Assembly: GCF_003143975.1 (NCBI RefSeq)
Contig: NZ_QFVR01000014.1
Coordinates: forward strand, 20,701 to 84,700
Direction of reading: 5' to 3'
Source: Kurthia sibirica
Lineage (GTDB): Bacteria > Bacillota > Bacilli > Bacillales_A > Planococcaceae
Length of the DNA stretch: 64,000 nt
A program made the position numbers and the translations under genes. The first letter of the stretch is position 1, and each line of letters starts with the position of its first letter. The notes beneath the pieces were generated by a model. The model was not told where the DNA came from. It was given only the letters and a program-made list of their open reading frames with translations, and made no database searches. Positions 27,039 to 34,809 of the stretch are shown here, piece by piece.

Positions 27039-27790
27039 TGTGCAAGTTCTAGATAGACTGGACAATGATCACTACCTAGGACATGATCATGAATGTCTAC
27101 AGCTACTATTTTATCGCTAAGAGCTTGTGACACGATGATGTAGTCAATACGCCATCCAATATTACGTTCACGAACTTTACTCATATAAGACCACCATGAA
27201 TATCGTTCTGCTACATCTGGGTTTATATGACGGAATGTGTCGATAAATCCTGCTTTTAACAAGCGTGTCATACGTCCTCTTTCTTCATCTGTAAACCCAG
27301 CATTTCCGATGTTTGAACGTGGATTTTTCAAATCTATTTCTTCGTGTGCTACATTTAAATCCCCACAATAAATAACTGGTTTCTCGCTATCCAATTGCTT
27401 TAAATAAGCCTTTAATTCATCTTCCCATTGCAACCGATATTCCAAGCGCGATAAATCTCTTTTAGTATTAGGTGTATAAACCGTCACAAGAAAAAAATCA
27501 TGATATTCTAACGTAATAATACGTCCTTCTTCCTCTGTATCCTGATCACCGACACCATACTTTACAGCTAGTGGTTCATGTTTTGTAAAAATAGCTGTAC
27601 CTGAATAACCTTTTTTCTGTGCATAATTCCAATATTGATAGTAACCCGGCATCTCCAAGTCAATTTGACCGGCCTGACATTTTGATTCTTGAATACAGAA
27701 AAAATCTGCATCAACCGAATTAAAATAATCCATAAATCCTTTTTTCACTGCAGCTCGAATACCATTTACATTCCACGATACTATTTTCAT
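27035..27790 (-). CDS. exoA: Exodeoxyribonuclease III / AP endonuclease
   Basis: Exonuclease-endonuclease-phosphatase family enzyme of 251 residues, length of B. subtilis ExoA. Motifs in order: MKIVSWNVNGIRA, IQESKCQ (catalytic Glu), VTVYTPN, YCGDLNVAHEEIDL (Asp/Asn), WRIDYIIVS, and GSDHCPVYLEL (catalytic Asp-His). It repairs abasic sites in DNA. GGAGG at 7 nt. First gene of an exoA-fluC-fluC operon. Confidence 0.95.
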   Translation of the reverse strand: MKIVSWNVNGIRAAVKKGFMDYFNSVDADFFCIQESKCQAGQIDLEMPGYYQYWNYAQKKGYSGTAIFTKHEPLAVKYGVGDQDTEEEGRIITLEYHDFFLVTVYTPNTKRDLSRLEYRLQWEDELKAYLKQLDSEKPVIYCGDLNVAHEEIDLKNPRSNIGNAGFTDEERGRMTRLLKAGFIDTFRHINPDVAERYSWWSYMSKVRERNIGWRIDYIIVSQALSDKIVAVDIHDHVLGSDHCPVYLELAQ

Positions 27791-27812
27791 CTAAATTCCT
27801 CCATTATGTAAA

Positions 27813-28043
27813 AGAGCCTGGGACAGAACAAAAATAGTATGTCTCCCATACGAATCATCAAATCAATTGAACGCGCAGAAAACGACGCCTGCTGGAATAG
27901 CATAAGCTGAAACCCCCTCAGAAACGCAGTGACGAGGCGTTTGAAGCCATGTCCGCGGAAATGGATTGAAATGAATAATCCCGTATGATTTTTCGAAATC
28001 ATACGGGATTTTCTCTGTTGAAAATACTTTTGTCTCAGGCTCA
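27813..28043. repeat. Intergenic repeat with GAGCCTGGGACAG ends
   Basis: Left end AGAGCCTGGGACAGAAC and right end TTTTGTCTCAGGCTCAT are inverted terminal repeats around 200 nt that contain ACGCGCAGAAAACGACG, a GTCCGCGGAAA motif and a strong hairpin ATCCCGTATGATTT / AAATCATACGGGAT (27978-28013). Short elements of this kind are frequent between genes in Lysinibacillus and related genera. Here it forms the murB terminator region and the exoA upstream region. Confidence 0.7.
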
Positions 28044-28051
28044 TTTATTAA

Positions 28052-28975
28052 TTATTTTATTATGATACGATCTTCACCAACAATTTTAACTTCTGTCTCT
28101 AAATCAATATCAAATTTTTCTTTAACGATGCGTTGAACCATACGGATTGTTTCAATATAATCGGTTGCCGTCGCATTATTTTTGTTAATGATGAAACCGG
28201 CATGTTTCGTAGATACTTCTGCTCCACCAACACCCATTCCCTGCAAGCCACTATCTTGTATAAGCTTCCCAGCAAATTGACCTGGAGGGCGTTTAAAAAC
28301 GCTACCTGCTGAAGGATATTCCAGTGGTTGTTTCGATGTTCGTTTAAATGTAAAATCCTCAATCGTTAAATCAATTGTTTGTTGATCACCTTTTGTTAAT
28401 TCGAAAATAGATGATAAAGCGTAATATCCTTTAGAAGCGATAATACTTTTACGATAACCTAATTCTAGTTGTTGTTTTGACAGGACGACGATATCTCCTT
28501 CAAAAGTAAGTACTTTACAGCTATGGATAACATCATTAATCTCACCACCATAAGCACCAGCGTTCATGGCCATTGCACCACCAACAGATCCTGGAATACC
28601 GCAAGCGAATTCTAATCCAGATAACCCTTCAGCTGCAACCGCTTTTGACACATCAATAATTAAGGCTCCAGCTTGTGCATGTACGGTTGTACCATCGATG
28701 TGAATTTGATCGAGCATCGATAGATTTAACACGATTCCTCGCATACCGCCATCGCGTACAACCATATTAGAGCCGTTGCCTAATAGGAAGATTGGGATAT
28801 CATTTGCACGTGCGTACTTAACTACTGCAGCCGCTTGCTCTTCCGTTTCAGCCATGACAAAAACATCGGCAGGACCGCCAAGTTTAGTCATCGTATATTT
28901 ATTTAGTGGTTCATCTATTTTTACATTCTGTGGATTAACAATTTTAGATAAATCCTGTAGCCATTGTAATTTCAT
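28052..28975 (-). CDS. murB: UDP-N-acetylenolpyruvoylglucosamine reductase
   Basis: Cytosolic FAD enzyme (about 307 residues) that reduces UDP-GlcNAc-enolpyruvate to UDP-MurNAc in peptidoglycan synthesis. FAD-binding motifs KLGGPADVF and LGNGSNMVV, GIPGSVGGAMAMNAGAYGGE, substrate Tyr-Arg in LGYRKS, catalytic Ser in YPSAGSVFKRP, and C-terminal STKHAGFIINK. ATG 28975 gives a normal N-terminus (MKLQWLQDL); a TTG at 29005 would add 10 residues. The only ribosome-like AAGGGA is between the two, so the start is not settled. Confidence 0.93.
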   Translation of the reverse strand: MKLQWLQDLSKIVNPQNVKIDEPLNKYTMTKLGGPADVFVMAETEEQAAAVVKYARANDIPIFLLGNGSNMVVRDGGMRGIVLNLSMLDQIHIDGTTVHAQAGALIIDVSKAVAAEGLSGLEFACGIPGSVGGAMAMNAGAYGGEINDVIHSCKVLTFEGDIVVLSKQQLELGYRKSIIASKGYYALSSIFELTKGDQQTIDLTIEDFTFKRTSKQPLEYPSAGSVFKRPPGQFAGKLIQDSGLQGMGVGGAEVSTKHAGFIINKNNATATDYIETIRMVQRIVKEKFDIDLETEVKIVGEDRIIIK

Positions 28976-29055
28976 AGTAAAAAAGCCATTCCCTTCTAGA
29001 TTCAAGTCATATATTAGTATGAATATCCAATAAATATTTTACAAGTAATTCTCTA

Positions 29056-29361
29056 TTAAAGCCACTTTTTAGACCATTTTTCAATTTCATCGATTGCATT
29101 TTTCATATCTTGGCCTTTGTCAGTTAAAGAATACTCAACTCGAACAGGAATTTCAGTGTACACATGTCGTTCTACAAGCTCTTCTTTTTCGAGCTCTTTC
29201 AAACGCTCTGATAATAAGCGACCACTAATAGGAAGATCCATTTGGATTTGATTGAAACGCTGTGGACCATCTAGAAGCTCGTATAATATCAAACCAACCC
29301 ATCTTTTGCCTATTAAATCCATAGCTTTAGATAGTCTTGGACATAGTTCTCTTTGTTCCAT
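29056..29361 (-). CDS. HxlR-family redox regulator, YodB/CatR-like
   Basis: Winged-helix repressor of 101 residues. The N-terminal Cys7 (ELCPRLSKAMDLIGKRW) corresponds to the conserved sensing Cys6/Cys7 of YodB and CatR, which react with quinones and diamide. The DNA-binding part (FNQIQMDLPISGRLLSERLKELEKEELVERHVY) follows the family pattern. YodB and CatR control azoreductase and dioxygenase genes. Here the gene lies between murB and a divergent yceI, close to an azoreductase. A TACT-N7-AGTA site is upstream. GAGGTG at 7 nt. Confidence 0.88.
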   Translation of the reverse strand: MEQRELCPRLSKAMDLIGKRWVGLILYELLDGPQRFNQIQMDLPISGRLLSERLKELEKEELVERHVYTEIPVRVEYSLTDKGQDMKNAIDEIEKWSKKWL

Positions 29362-29459
29362 TTTCTTTCACCTCGATTTCTTCTATTGTAACGATTTCAG
29401 TGCTAAATGTAAAATCACGTAACTTATTTACATAACGTAACTTACAAACTAATTTCAAT

Positions 29460-29476
29460 TTACTTACTATAAGTAA
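29460..29476. promoter_or_regulatory. YodB-type operator
   Basis: TTACTTACTATAAGTAA is a perfect 7-3-7 palindrome containing TACT-N7-AGTA, the core described for YodB/HxlR-family operators. It lies about 100 nt upstream of the HxlR gene and 230 nt upstream of yceI, so it could control either. Confidence 0.65.
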
Positions 29477-29610
29477 TTGTTTATTATTACTATCTTTATT
29501 CATGCTTAAACTACTTGATCAAGTGATTTTCACCTGTCCTATCGATAAATGTTTCACGTAATCCATATGGGGAAATGTATAGTGAACGACAACCATTTCA
29601 ATAAATAATT

Positions 29611-29660
29611 TTATCTCGAATTAAAAACTCTTGATTTCAAGATAAAATTAAGGTATGCTT
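29611..29660. promoter_or_regulatory. MhqR-type sites upstream of yceI
   Basis: ACTCTTGATTTCAAGATA (29629-29646) matches 15 of 18 positions of the palindrome found before the dioxygenase gene. A half site TATCTCGAATT lies just upstream (29612-29622). Confidence 0.6.
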
Positions 29661-29703
29661 ATTTCAAGTTAAAAAACACAAACATTTTAGGAGGAAATAT
29701 ACA

Positions 29704-30234
29704 ATGACTAAATCAATTTTTAAATTAGACGGCGCACACTCAAACTTAGGATTCCAAGTAAAACACATGATGATTGCAAAAGTGAAAGGTTCATTCGATA
29801 CTTTTGAGGCACATTTGAACTTAGATCCAGAAGATTTAACAACAGCTGAAATTGAATTCACAATTGATACTGCAAGTATTGATTCACGCAATGAAGATCG
29901 TGATACACATCTACGTTCTGCTGATTTCTTTGATGTCGAAGTTTATCCGAAGATGACATTTGTAGCGACAGATATTAAACGTGTTTCTGATGGCGAATAT
30001 AAATTAACTGGTGACTTTACGATTAAAGGTGTCACTCGCCCAGTTACTTTTGATGTTGAATACGGCGGCAGAGGTATGAATCCATGGGGACTTGAAGTAA
30101 TCGCGTTTGAAGCGGAAGCAAAAATCAACCGCAAAGATTTCGGCCTAACTTGGAATAATGCTCTTGAAACAGGCGGTGTATTAGTAGGCGACGAAATCAA
30201 ACTTAAAGTTGATATCGAAGCAAATCCACTATAA
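29704..30234 (+). CDS. yceI: YceI-family lipid-binding protein
   Basis: Lipocalin-like beta-barrel of 176 residues. Typical YceI signatures: FKLDGAHSNLGFQVKHMMIAKVKGSF at the start, RDTHLRSADFFDVEVYPKMTF in the middle, and DFTIKGVTRPVTFDVEYGG. Family members bind isoprenoid quinones or polyisoprenoids in the barrel. There is no signal peptide, so this is a cytosolic member. GGAGG at 9 nt before ATG. MhqR-type palindromes upstream link it to quinone stress (inference). Confidence 0.92.
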   Translation: MTKSIFKLDGAHSNLGFQVKHMMIAKVKGSFDTFEAHLNLDPEDLTTAEIEFTIDTASIDSRNEDRDTHLRSADFFDVEVYPKMTFVATDIKRVSDGEYKLTGDFTIKGVTRPVTFDVEYGGRGMNPWGLEVIAFEAEAKINRKDFGLTWNNALETGGVLVGDEIKLKVDIEANPL

Positions 30235-30252
30235 TTATTATTCTTCAACATA

Positions 30253-30297
30253 AATAAAGATGAGAGAAATGATTTCTATCATTTCTCTCATCTTTTT
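30253..30297. terminator. Bidirectional terminator after yceI
   Basis: AAGATGAGAGAAATGAT / ATCATTTCTCTCATCTT perfect stem followed by TTTTGTC. Confidence 0.88.
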
Positions 30298-30301
30298 GTC
30301 G

Positions 30302-30787
30302 TCATAAATTTTCTAAAAAAGCAGCTGCTTGCTCTCGCGATTTGAAAATAATAATATCTTTATCTTTAATTTCATTCAACCAGGAGTAAATTTGTGGCAA
30401 ACTTTTTTGGGGGAAATCTAAAATCCATTGCTTAAATTCTTCATCGAATGTCATTTCCGTCCACGGCAAATCTTCCCTCGCATTACCAATACGTGATTTT
30501 GCACCATCCAAACATAATTCAAGAGGATAATCCAACAAAAAAACGGTATCGCATTGTTCTAAACGCATAGGAATGGTTCGGTCGTAATTACCATCAATAA
30601 TCCACTTTTCATCTGCCATGATTGCTGTTAAATCTGCATCAAATTCTGATGGCGTTCTATGCGAACGATCTTTTTTATGCCAAAGTAAATCCAGATAAAA
30701 AAGAGGGATGTTTATTTTTTCAGTTAGTTTTCTAGAAAAAGTACTCTTTCCTGCACCAGGGCAACCAATCACTATAATTTTTTTCAT
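30302..30787 (-). CDS. P-loop nucleotide kinase-like protein (FlaR/DNA topology modulation type)
   Basis: About 161 residues with an N-terminal Walker A loop GCPGAGKST and adenylate-kinase-like fold, followed by YLDLLWHKKDRSHRTPSEFD and WIIDGNYDRT. Proteins of this type are annotated as topology modulation protein or FlaR, but look like small-molecule kinases of unknown substrate. The frame opens further upstream; ATG 30787 is chosen because GAGG lies 8 nt upstream and it starts MKKIIVIGCPG. Confidence 0.82.
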   Translation of the reverse strand: MKKIIVIGCPGAGKSTFSRKLTEKINIPLFYLDLLWHKKDRSHRTPSEFDADLTAIMADEKWIIDGNYDRTIPMRLEQCDTVFLLDYPLELCLDGAKSRIGNAREDLPWTEMTFDEEFKQWILDFPQKSLPQIYSWLNEIKDKDIIIFKSREQAAAFLENL

Positions 30788-30868
30788 CGTCATCACCTCA
30801 TCTGATATTTCTATCATTTATTATATGCATAAATAGGAAGAATAGCGCGATCATAATCAATGAACTCA

Positions 30869-30921
30869 AAAAAAATAAACAGATCGCATTACTCTTGTAG
30901 AAAGAGCCATGCGACCTGTTC
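30869..30921 (-). terminator. Terminator of the azoreductase gene
   Basis: Minus strand AACAGGTCGCAT / ATGCGATCTGTT stem (one mismatch) with T-rich tail TATTTTTTTT. Confidence 0.8.
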
Positions 30922-30936
30922 AGTACAGTTTAGCTA

Positions 30937-31587
30937 TTAAGCGTTCACTGTTAAATTAGCTAGTTTAGCTACAACTGCTTTAACAGCTTCGTATCCAGCT
31001 TCTTTAATTTCGTCTGCTTTTGCAGGCATAGCGTTATGACCTTCGATGATTACTTCATCGATAATTTCCATACCGAATACACCACCAACGACAGTTTTAA
31101 CGTAATTTACAGCCATTTCCATGCCAGCAGTTTCTGGTGTAGAGTAGATACCGCCACGTGCATTTAATACGATTGCTTTTTTATCAGTTAATAATGATAC
31201 TAAGTTACCGTTTGTATCATATTTGAATGAGAATCCAGCAGCGTATGTGTAATCAAAGAATGTTTGTAATTTAGCAGGAATTGTAAGATTCCATAATGGG
31301 AATGCATAAACAACAACATCTGCATCCGTAATAGCTTGACGTGCTTTCGTTTGAGCAGCCATAACAGCAGCTTCAGCTTCGTTTAACTCTTGACCCTGTG
31401 CTAATTTACCATAGGCATTGAATACTTCTTGGCCAAAATATGGTGTATTTTCTTCGTAAACGTCGTAAGTTGTTACTTCAAGGTTTGCAACATTTTTTGC
31501 TGCTTCCATGAATACTTCGTACATTTTACTTGAAACGCCTTCTGTAGAAGGACGGTTATTTGCTTTTACTACTAATACTTTAGTCAA
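30937..31587 (-). CDS. azoR: FMN-dependent NADH-azoreductase
   Basis: Flavodoxin-like quinone/azo reductase of 216 residues. FMN-binding features: KVLVVKANNRPSTEGVSSKMYEVF at the N-terminus, AFPLWNLTIPAKLQTFFDY, and LNARGGIYS. AzoR enzymes reduce quinones by two electrons and so protect thiols. It starts with TTG (GGAGAG 6-7 nt upstream). An MhqR-type palindrome is 54 nt upstream of the start, as in the B. subtilis azoR2 control system. Own terminator downstream. Confidence 0.92.
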   Translation of the reverse strand: MTKVLVVKANNRPSTEGVSSKMYEVFMEAAKNVANLEVTTYDVYEENTPYFGQEVFNAYGKLAQGQELNEAEAAVMAAQTKARQAITDADVVVYAFPLWNLTIPAKLQTFFDYTYAAGFSFKYDTNGNLVSLLTDKKAIVLNARGGIYSTPETAGMEMAVNYVKTVVGGVFGMEIIDEVIIEGHNAMPAKADEIKEAGYEAVKAVVAKLANLTVNA

Positions 31588-31640
31588 TGTAATCTCTCCA
31601 TTTTCTCTGGTTGAATAATTTCTTTTTATGAAATAATTAA

Positions 31641-31658
31641 TATCTCAAATTCAAGATA
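31641..31658. promoter_or_regulatory. MhqR-type operator upstream of azoR
   Basis: TATCTCAAATTCAAGATA differs at two positions from the perfect palindrome before the dioxygenase gene. It sits 54 nt before the azoR start. Confidence 0.75.
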
Positions 31659-31679
31659 GTTACTATATTAAACAATATA

Positions 31680-31706
31680 AAGAGCATAGTCAATAACTAT
31701 GCTCTA
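31680..31706 (-). terminator. Hairpin after the DsbA-family gene
   Basis: AGAGCATAGT / ACTATGCTCT perfect stem; on the minus strand it is followed by TTATATTG, a weak T-tract. Confidence 0.6.
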
Positions 31707-31721
31707 CAACTTTTGGCCGAA

Positions 31722-32429
31722 TTATATTTCACATGAATCATCTGTACAAACGCCAGCATTTCCGTTACCCATCATTTTAAGAGCTGGATGAATACCTGCT
31801 TCTTCAGCAGCTTTTGTAACAGTTTCTTCAAAAACTTGTGCTGGTTGAGCGCCTGAGATTGCATACTTATTATCAATGACAAAAAATGGTACACCTTGCA
31901 CGCCTAATTCTCTTGCTTGCGCGATGTCAGCTAAAACATCTGTTGCGAAGGTATCATCTGCTAAAACATTTTTCACTTCATCTTCTGAAATACCAACTTC
32001 AGCTGCTAATGCGATTAGTACTGCATCTTGACCAATCTTTTGACCTTCTTCAAAATAACCTTTTAATAAACGTTCAGTTACTTGTTGTTCTTTGCCGATC
32101 GTCGCAGCATATTTTGCTAAACGATGCGCTTTAAATGTATTGGCTGATGCCATTTTATCGAAATCATAGTTTAAGCCAACAGATGCTGCACGTTGTTTAA
32201 TACCTTGCGTTTGGGCTTGTGCTTGTTCTTCAGACATACCATATTTTTTCGATAACATAGAATATACCGTTTCATCTGAGTCCGCTGGTGTTCCTGGATC
32301 TAATTGATAAGCCATATATTCGACTTCGACTTGATCCTTAAACCCTGTAGTTGCTAATGCGTTTTCCAATTCTCTCTTGCCGATATAACAAAATGGACAT
32401 ACATAGTCCGACCATACTTGAATTTTCAT
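31722..32429 (-). CDS. DsbA-family thiol oxidoreductase, FrnE-like
   Basis: DsbA/FrnE-type thioredoxin-fold protein of 235 residues. Active site CPFC (SDYVCPFCYIGKREL), helical insertion, cis-Pro loop GVQGVPFFVID. It ends in an extra Cys pair, VCTDDSC, a CX4C that recalls the second CXXXC-type motif of FrnE. No signal peptide, so it is cytosolic and likely part of the disulfide stress response together with the neighbouring azoreductase and YodB-like regulator. GGAGGTG upstream of the ATG. Confidence 0.9.
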   Translation of the reverse strand: MKIQVWSDYVCPFCYIGKRELENALATTGFKDQVEVEYMAYQLDPGTPADSDETVYSMLSKKYGMSEEQAQAQTQGIKQRAASVGLNYDFDKMASANTFKAHRLAKYAATIGKEQQVTERLLKGYFEEGQKIGQDAVLIALAAEVGISEDEVKNVLADDTFATDVLADIAQARELGVQGVPFFVIDNKYAISGAQPAQVFEETVTKAAEEAGIHPALKMMGNGNAGVCTDDSCEI

Positions 32430-32496
32430 TATTATTTCACCTCCGATTCATTGTATAGGGCGGTCATATTAAAAAGCAATTATTCTGTTTCCATAA

Positions 32497-32535
32497 AAAA
32501 AACGTCGTCAAAGGACGCTAAAATCCTTTGACGAC
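32497..32535. terminator. Bidirectional terminator between dsbA-like gene and ppaC
   Basis: AACGTCGTCAAAGGA ... TCCTTTGACGACGTT perfect stem, A8 on the left and a T-rich right side. Confidence 0.88.
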
Positions 32536-32546
32536 GTTCCTCTTTT

Positions 32547-33467
32547 TTATAGTACGTTTGTTAGTGCTGGTACAATTTGTTTTTTACGCGACACAATATC
32601 TTTTAATACAATTTGGTTATTTACTAAAGGTACTCCAAATGCTAGTGCTGATTTTGTTGCTAACACGCCTGCTGGTACCGCTATTGAATCATTGTTTAAA
32701 ATATCGGTAACGACAAAGAAGAATAAGTCTAAGTCCTTGGTAGCTACTTCATTATTTAATAATTCTTCTAGTTGTGCTTGGCGTGCAAGAACATCATTCA
32801 CATCTACAGCGTTAACTTGTGCGATGACAACTTTGGCATCACCCATTACAAATTCTTTAGCATCCAATGACAGCAAATCTTCTAACGATTTATCCGACAG
32901 ATCTGCTCCTGCTTTTAGCATAGCTAAACCATACTCTGCTAAATCAATACCTGCCTTAGCAGCTAATTCATTTGCAGCGACAATATCTTGCGGTGTACAA
33001 GTTGGTGATTTAAGAAGCAAAGTATCTGACACAATAGCAGATACCATTAATCCAGCATAGTTTGCTGGGATATCAATTTGATGCTCCTTGAATAATTTAT
33101 TGATGATGGTTGCTGTACAACCGACTGGTTCTGCACGATAGTATAGCGGGTTAGCTGTTTCAAAATTTGAAATTCTATGATGGTCGATGACTTCTGTGAT
33201 TAAAACATCTTTAATGTCGTTTGCTGATTGTTGGAATTCATTATGATCCACTAAGATAACGGCATCAGCATCGGCGACTGTATCTGTTAAGCGTGGTGCT
33301 TCAAAACCGAATTTCTCAAGTGCGAAAGCTGTTTCGTTATTAATTGTACCTAAGCGAAGTGCTTCTGCATCAACGCCTAATTGCTGTTTTAAATAAGCGT
33401 ATACTAACGCGGATGTAATGGTATCGGTATCTGGGTTTTTATGGCCAAAAACATATGTTTTACTCAT
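32547..33467 (-). CDS. ppaC: Manganese-dependent inorganic pyrophosphatase
   Basis: DHH-family family II pyrophosphatase of 306 residues, same size as B. subtilis PpaC. Metal ligands are seen as His9, Asp13, Asp15 ([10 protein letters not shown]), Asp in VDHNE, and the DHH triad in VIDHHRIS. The C-terminal substrate-binding SRKKQIVP segment is intact. It hydrolyses PPi made in biosynthesis and needs Mn(II), which fits the nearby presence of MntR in the genome. GGAGGAATTACAAAT before the ATG. Confidence 0.96.
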   Translation of the reverse strand: MSKTYVFGHKNPDTDTITSALVYAYLKQQLGVDAEALRLGTINNETAFALEKFGFEAPRLTDTVADADAVILVDHNEFQQSANDIKDVLITEVIDHHRISNFETANPLYYRAEPVGCTATIINKLFKEHQIDIPANYAGLMVSAIVSDTLLLKSPTCTPQDIVAANELAAKAGIDLAEYGLAMLKAGADLSDKSLEDLLSLDAKEFVMGDAKVVIAQVNAVDVNDVLARQAQLEELLNNEVATKDLDLFFFVVTDILNNDSIAVPAGVLATKSALAFGVPLVNNQIVLKDIVSRKKQIVPALTNVL

Positions 33468-33738
33468 ATTTGTAATTCCTCCTAAAGAAATATATATAGT
33501 CGTTTATCCGTAAATATTCTACCATATTTCACATTAAAAAAGAATATTGCTATTTGTTTATCACAGTTCTCTCTCACCATCATAAAACTATCTACACATG
33601 AATTTAAAGTAGTTATTTTTACCTAACCAAATAAATAAAACACCATATTAATAATTTTTTTCATATTTTTTAGTTAATATTTCACAAATACTATGATACT
33701 ATTTTGATATGTCCTAACTTCTAATAAGAGGGGTAGTA

Positions 33739-34542
33739 ATGAATATTAATATTGAGAAGAAGTATATTCCTTTAGCCAATTATTTTAATGCAACTACTGA
33801 AGCTGCTTTCAAGCTGTCTTTTACTGAAATTGAAACAATTATCGGTCAAAAGTTACCGAATGCAGCCTATTTAAATCAAAGTTGGTGGAAAAAAACAAAA
33901 CCACCACTTCAGCATTATTTAGCTTGGACAAGTAATGGTTATATCGTGTCAAAAGTACAACCTGGTTACTTCATCCATTTCGAAAAGCCACAGCATACAA
34001 TTACAGATAAGCTGTATCATACTGAAGATAAACAATGCACGTTTATCATCCGACCGGCTGAACTGGATGATGCGCGAAATATTTTGAACTTACAAGACCA
34101 ATTCAGTTTGGACAATAGTATTTTCTTTTGCGATCATATGACCATTCCCCATACGACACAAAGCCTTAGGAAAAAAATTTCACAATGGCATTCATCAAAA
34201 TCAGGTCATTTACTCACAGCGATTGTAGATGGCTCGATTGGTGGCATCATCCAAGTGGTTGGCAATGCGTCACCTGCAATGGCGCATCGTGCAGAAATTA
34301 ATATTGGCATTTTGCCGCAATATGAAACACAGCATATTGATTTAGCATTATTAGAGACAGCTGAACAATGGGCTAGGCAAAATGGGATTAATCGCCTTGA
34401 ATTATCAGTTCTAAAAGCACAAAATAGGACAATTAAGCGCTTTGAAAAATTTGGTTTTTCAATCGAAGGTATTCGTCAGAATGCGCTATTTATTGACGGT
34501 CGTTATGAAGATGAATTCTATATGGGTAAAGTGTTACTTTAA
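33739..34542 (+). CDS. DUF7662-GNAT fusion acetyltransferase
   Basis: Protein of 267 residues in two parts. Residues 1-85 match the DUF7662 pattern: KYIPLANYF, LSFTEIETIIGQKLPNAAY, SWWKK, YLAWTSNGYIV. Residues ~105-265 are a GNAT domain (FIIRPAELDDARNIL, INIGILPQYETQHIDLALLETAEQWAR, FEKFGFSIEGIRQNALFIDGRYEDEFYMGKVL). The Q/RxxGxG/A loop is poorly conserved. It is convergent with an NSAR-type racemase and M20 hydrolase; in Geobacillus a GNAT N-succinyltransferase partners those enzymes. That role here is inference. GAGGGG at 5 nt. Confidence 0.8.
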   Translation: MNINIEKKYIPLANYFNATTEAAFKLSFTEIETIIGQKLPNAAYLNQSWWKKTKPPLQHYLAWTSNGYIVSKVQPGYFIHFEKPQHTITDKLYHTEDKQCTFIIRPAELDDARNILNLQDQFSLDNSIFFCDHMTIPHTTQSLRKKISQWHSSKSGHLLTAIVDGSIGGIIQVVGNASPAMAHRAEINIGILPQYETQHIDLALLETAEQWARQNGINRLELSVLKAQNRTIKRFEKFGFSIEGIRQNALFIDGRYEDEFYMGKVLL

Positions 34543-34763
34543 TCCATTTTACAGCTATTCCAGAAGTATGGCAGCCTCTCTCCTCTATTTTCAAACAATG
34601 AAAATAGCTTAGGGTACGCTACACTACAATTGGAATGGTTTTTTTGTTGACAATTATTTTGATTGGATCTCTCGTGTATAAAGGACGATGACGCCAGTTC
34701 GAAATTGATGAATAGAAAAAATCGGTGTAATTTAACGTAGCGTCGTTATTTTCTACTAGTATA
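34543..34763. other. Intergenic stretch, no gene seen
   Basis: About 220 nt between the convergent GNAT and racemase genes. CTATTTTCAAACAATGAAAATAG (34586-34608) forms a short hairpin and a T-run follows at 34640; neither is a convincing terminator. No ORF with a ribosome site. Confidence 0.4.
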
Positions 34764-34804
34764 AAATAGGTCTAAACCGATTCACCTACGGCATAGACCT
34801 ATTT
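34764..34804 (-). terminator. Terminator of the NSAR/menC-type gene
   Basis: AAATAGGTCT / AGACCTATTT stem with 21-nt loop; moderate T-rich tail on the minus strand. Confidence 0.6.
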
Positions 34805-34809
34805 CAATA

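Noticed and set aside
27791..27812. Fluoride riboswitch before the exoA-fluC operon
   Set aside because: The region is too short and then becomes repeat sequence; no crcB-motif elements were seen.
27787..28044. 85-codon minus-strand ORF
   Set aside because: It is entirely made of the intergenic repeat and has no ribosome site.
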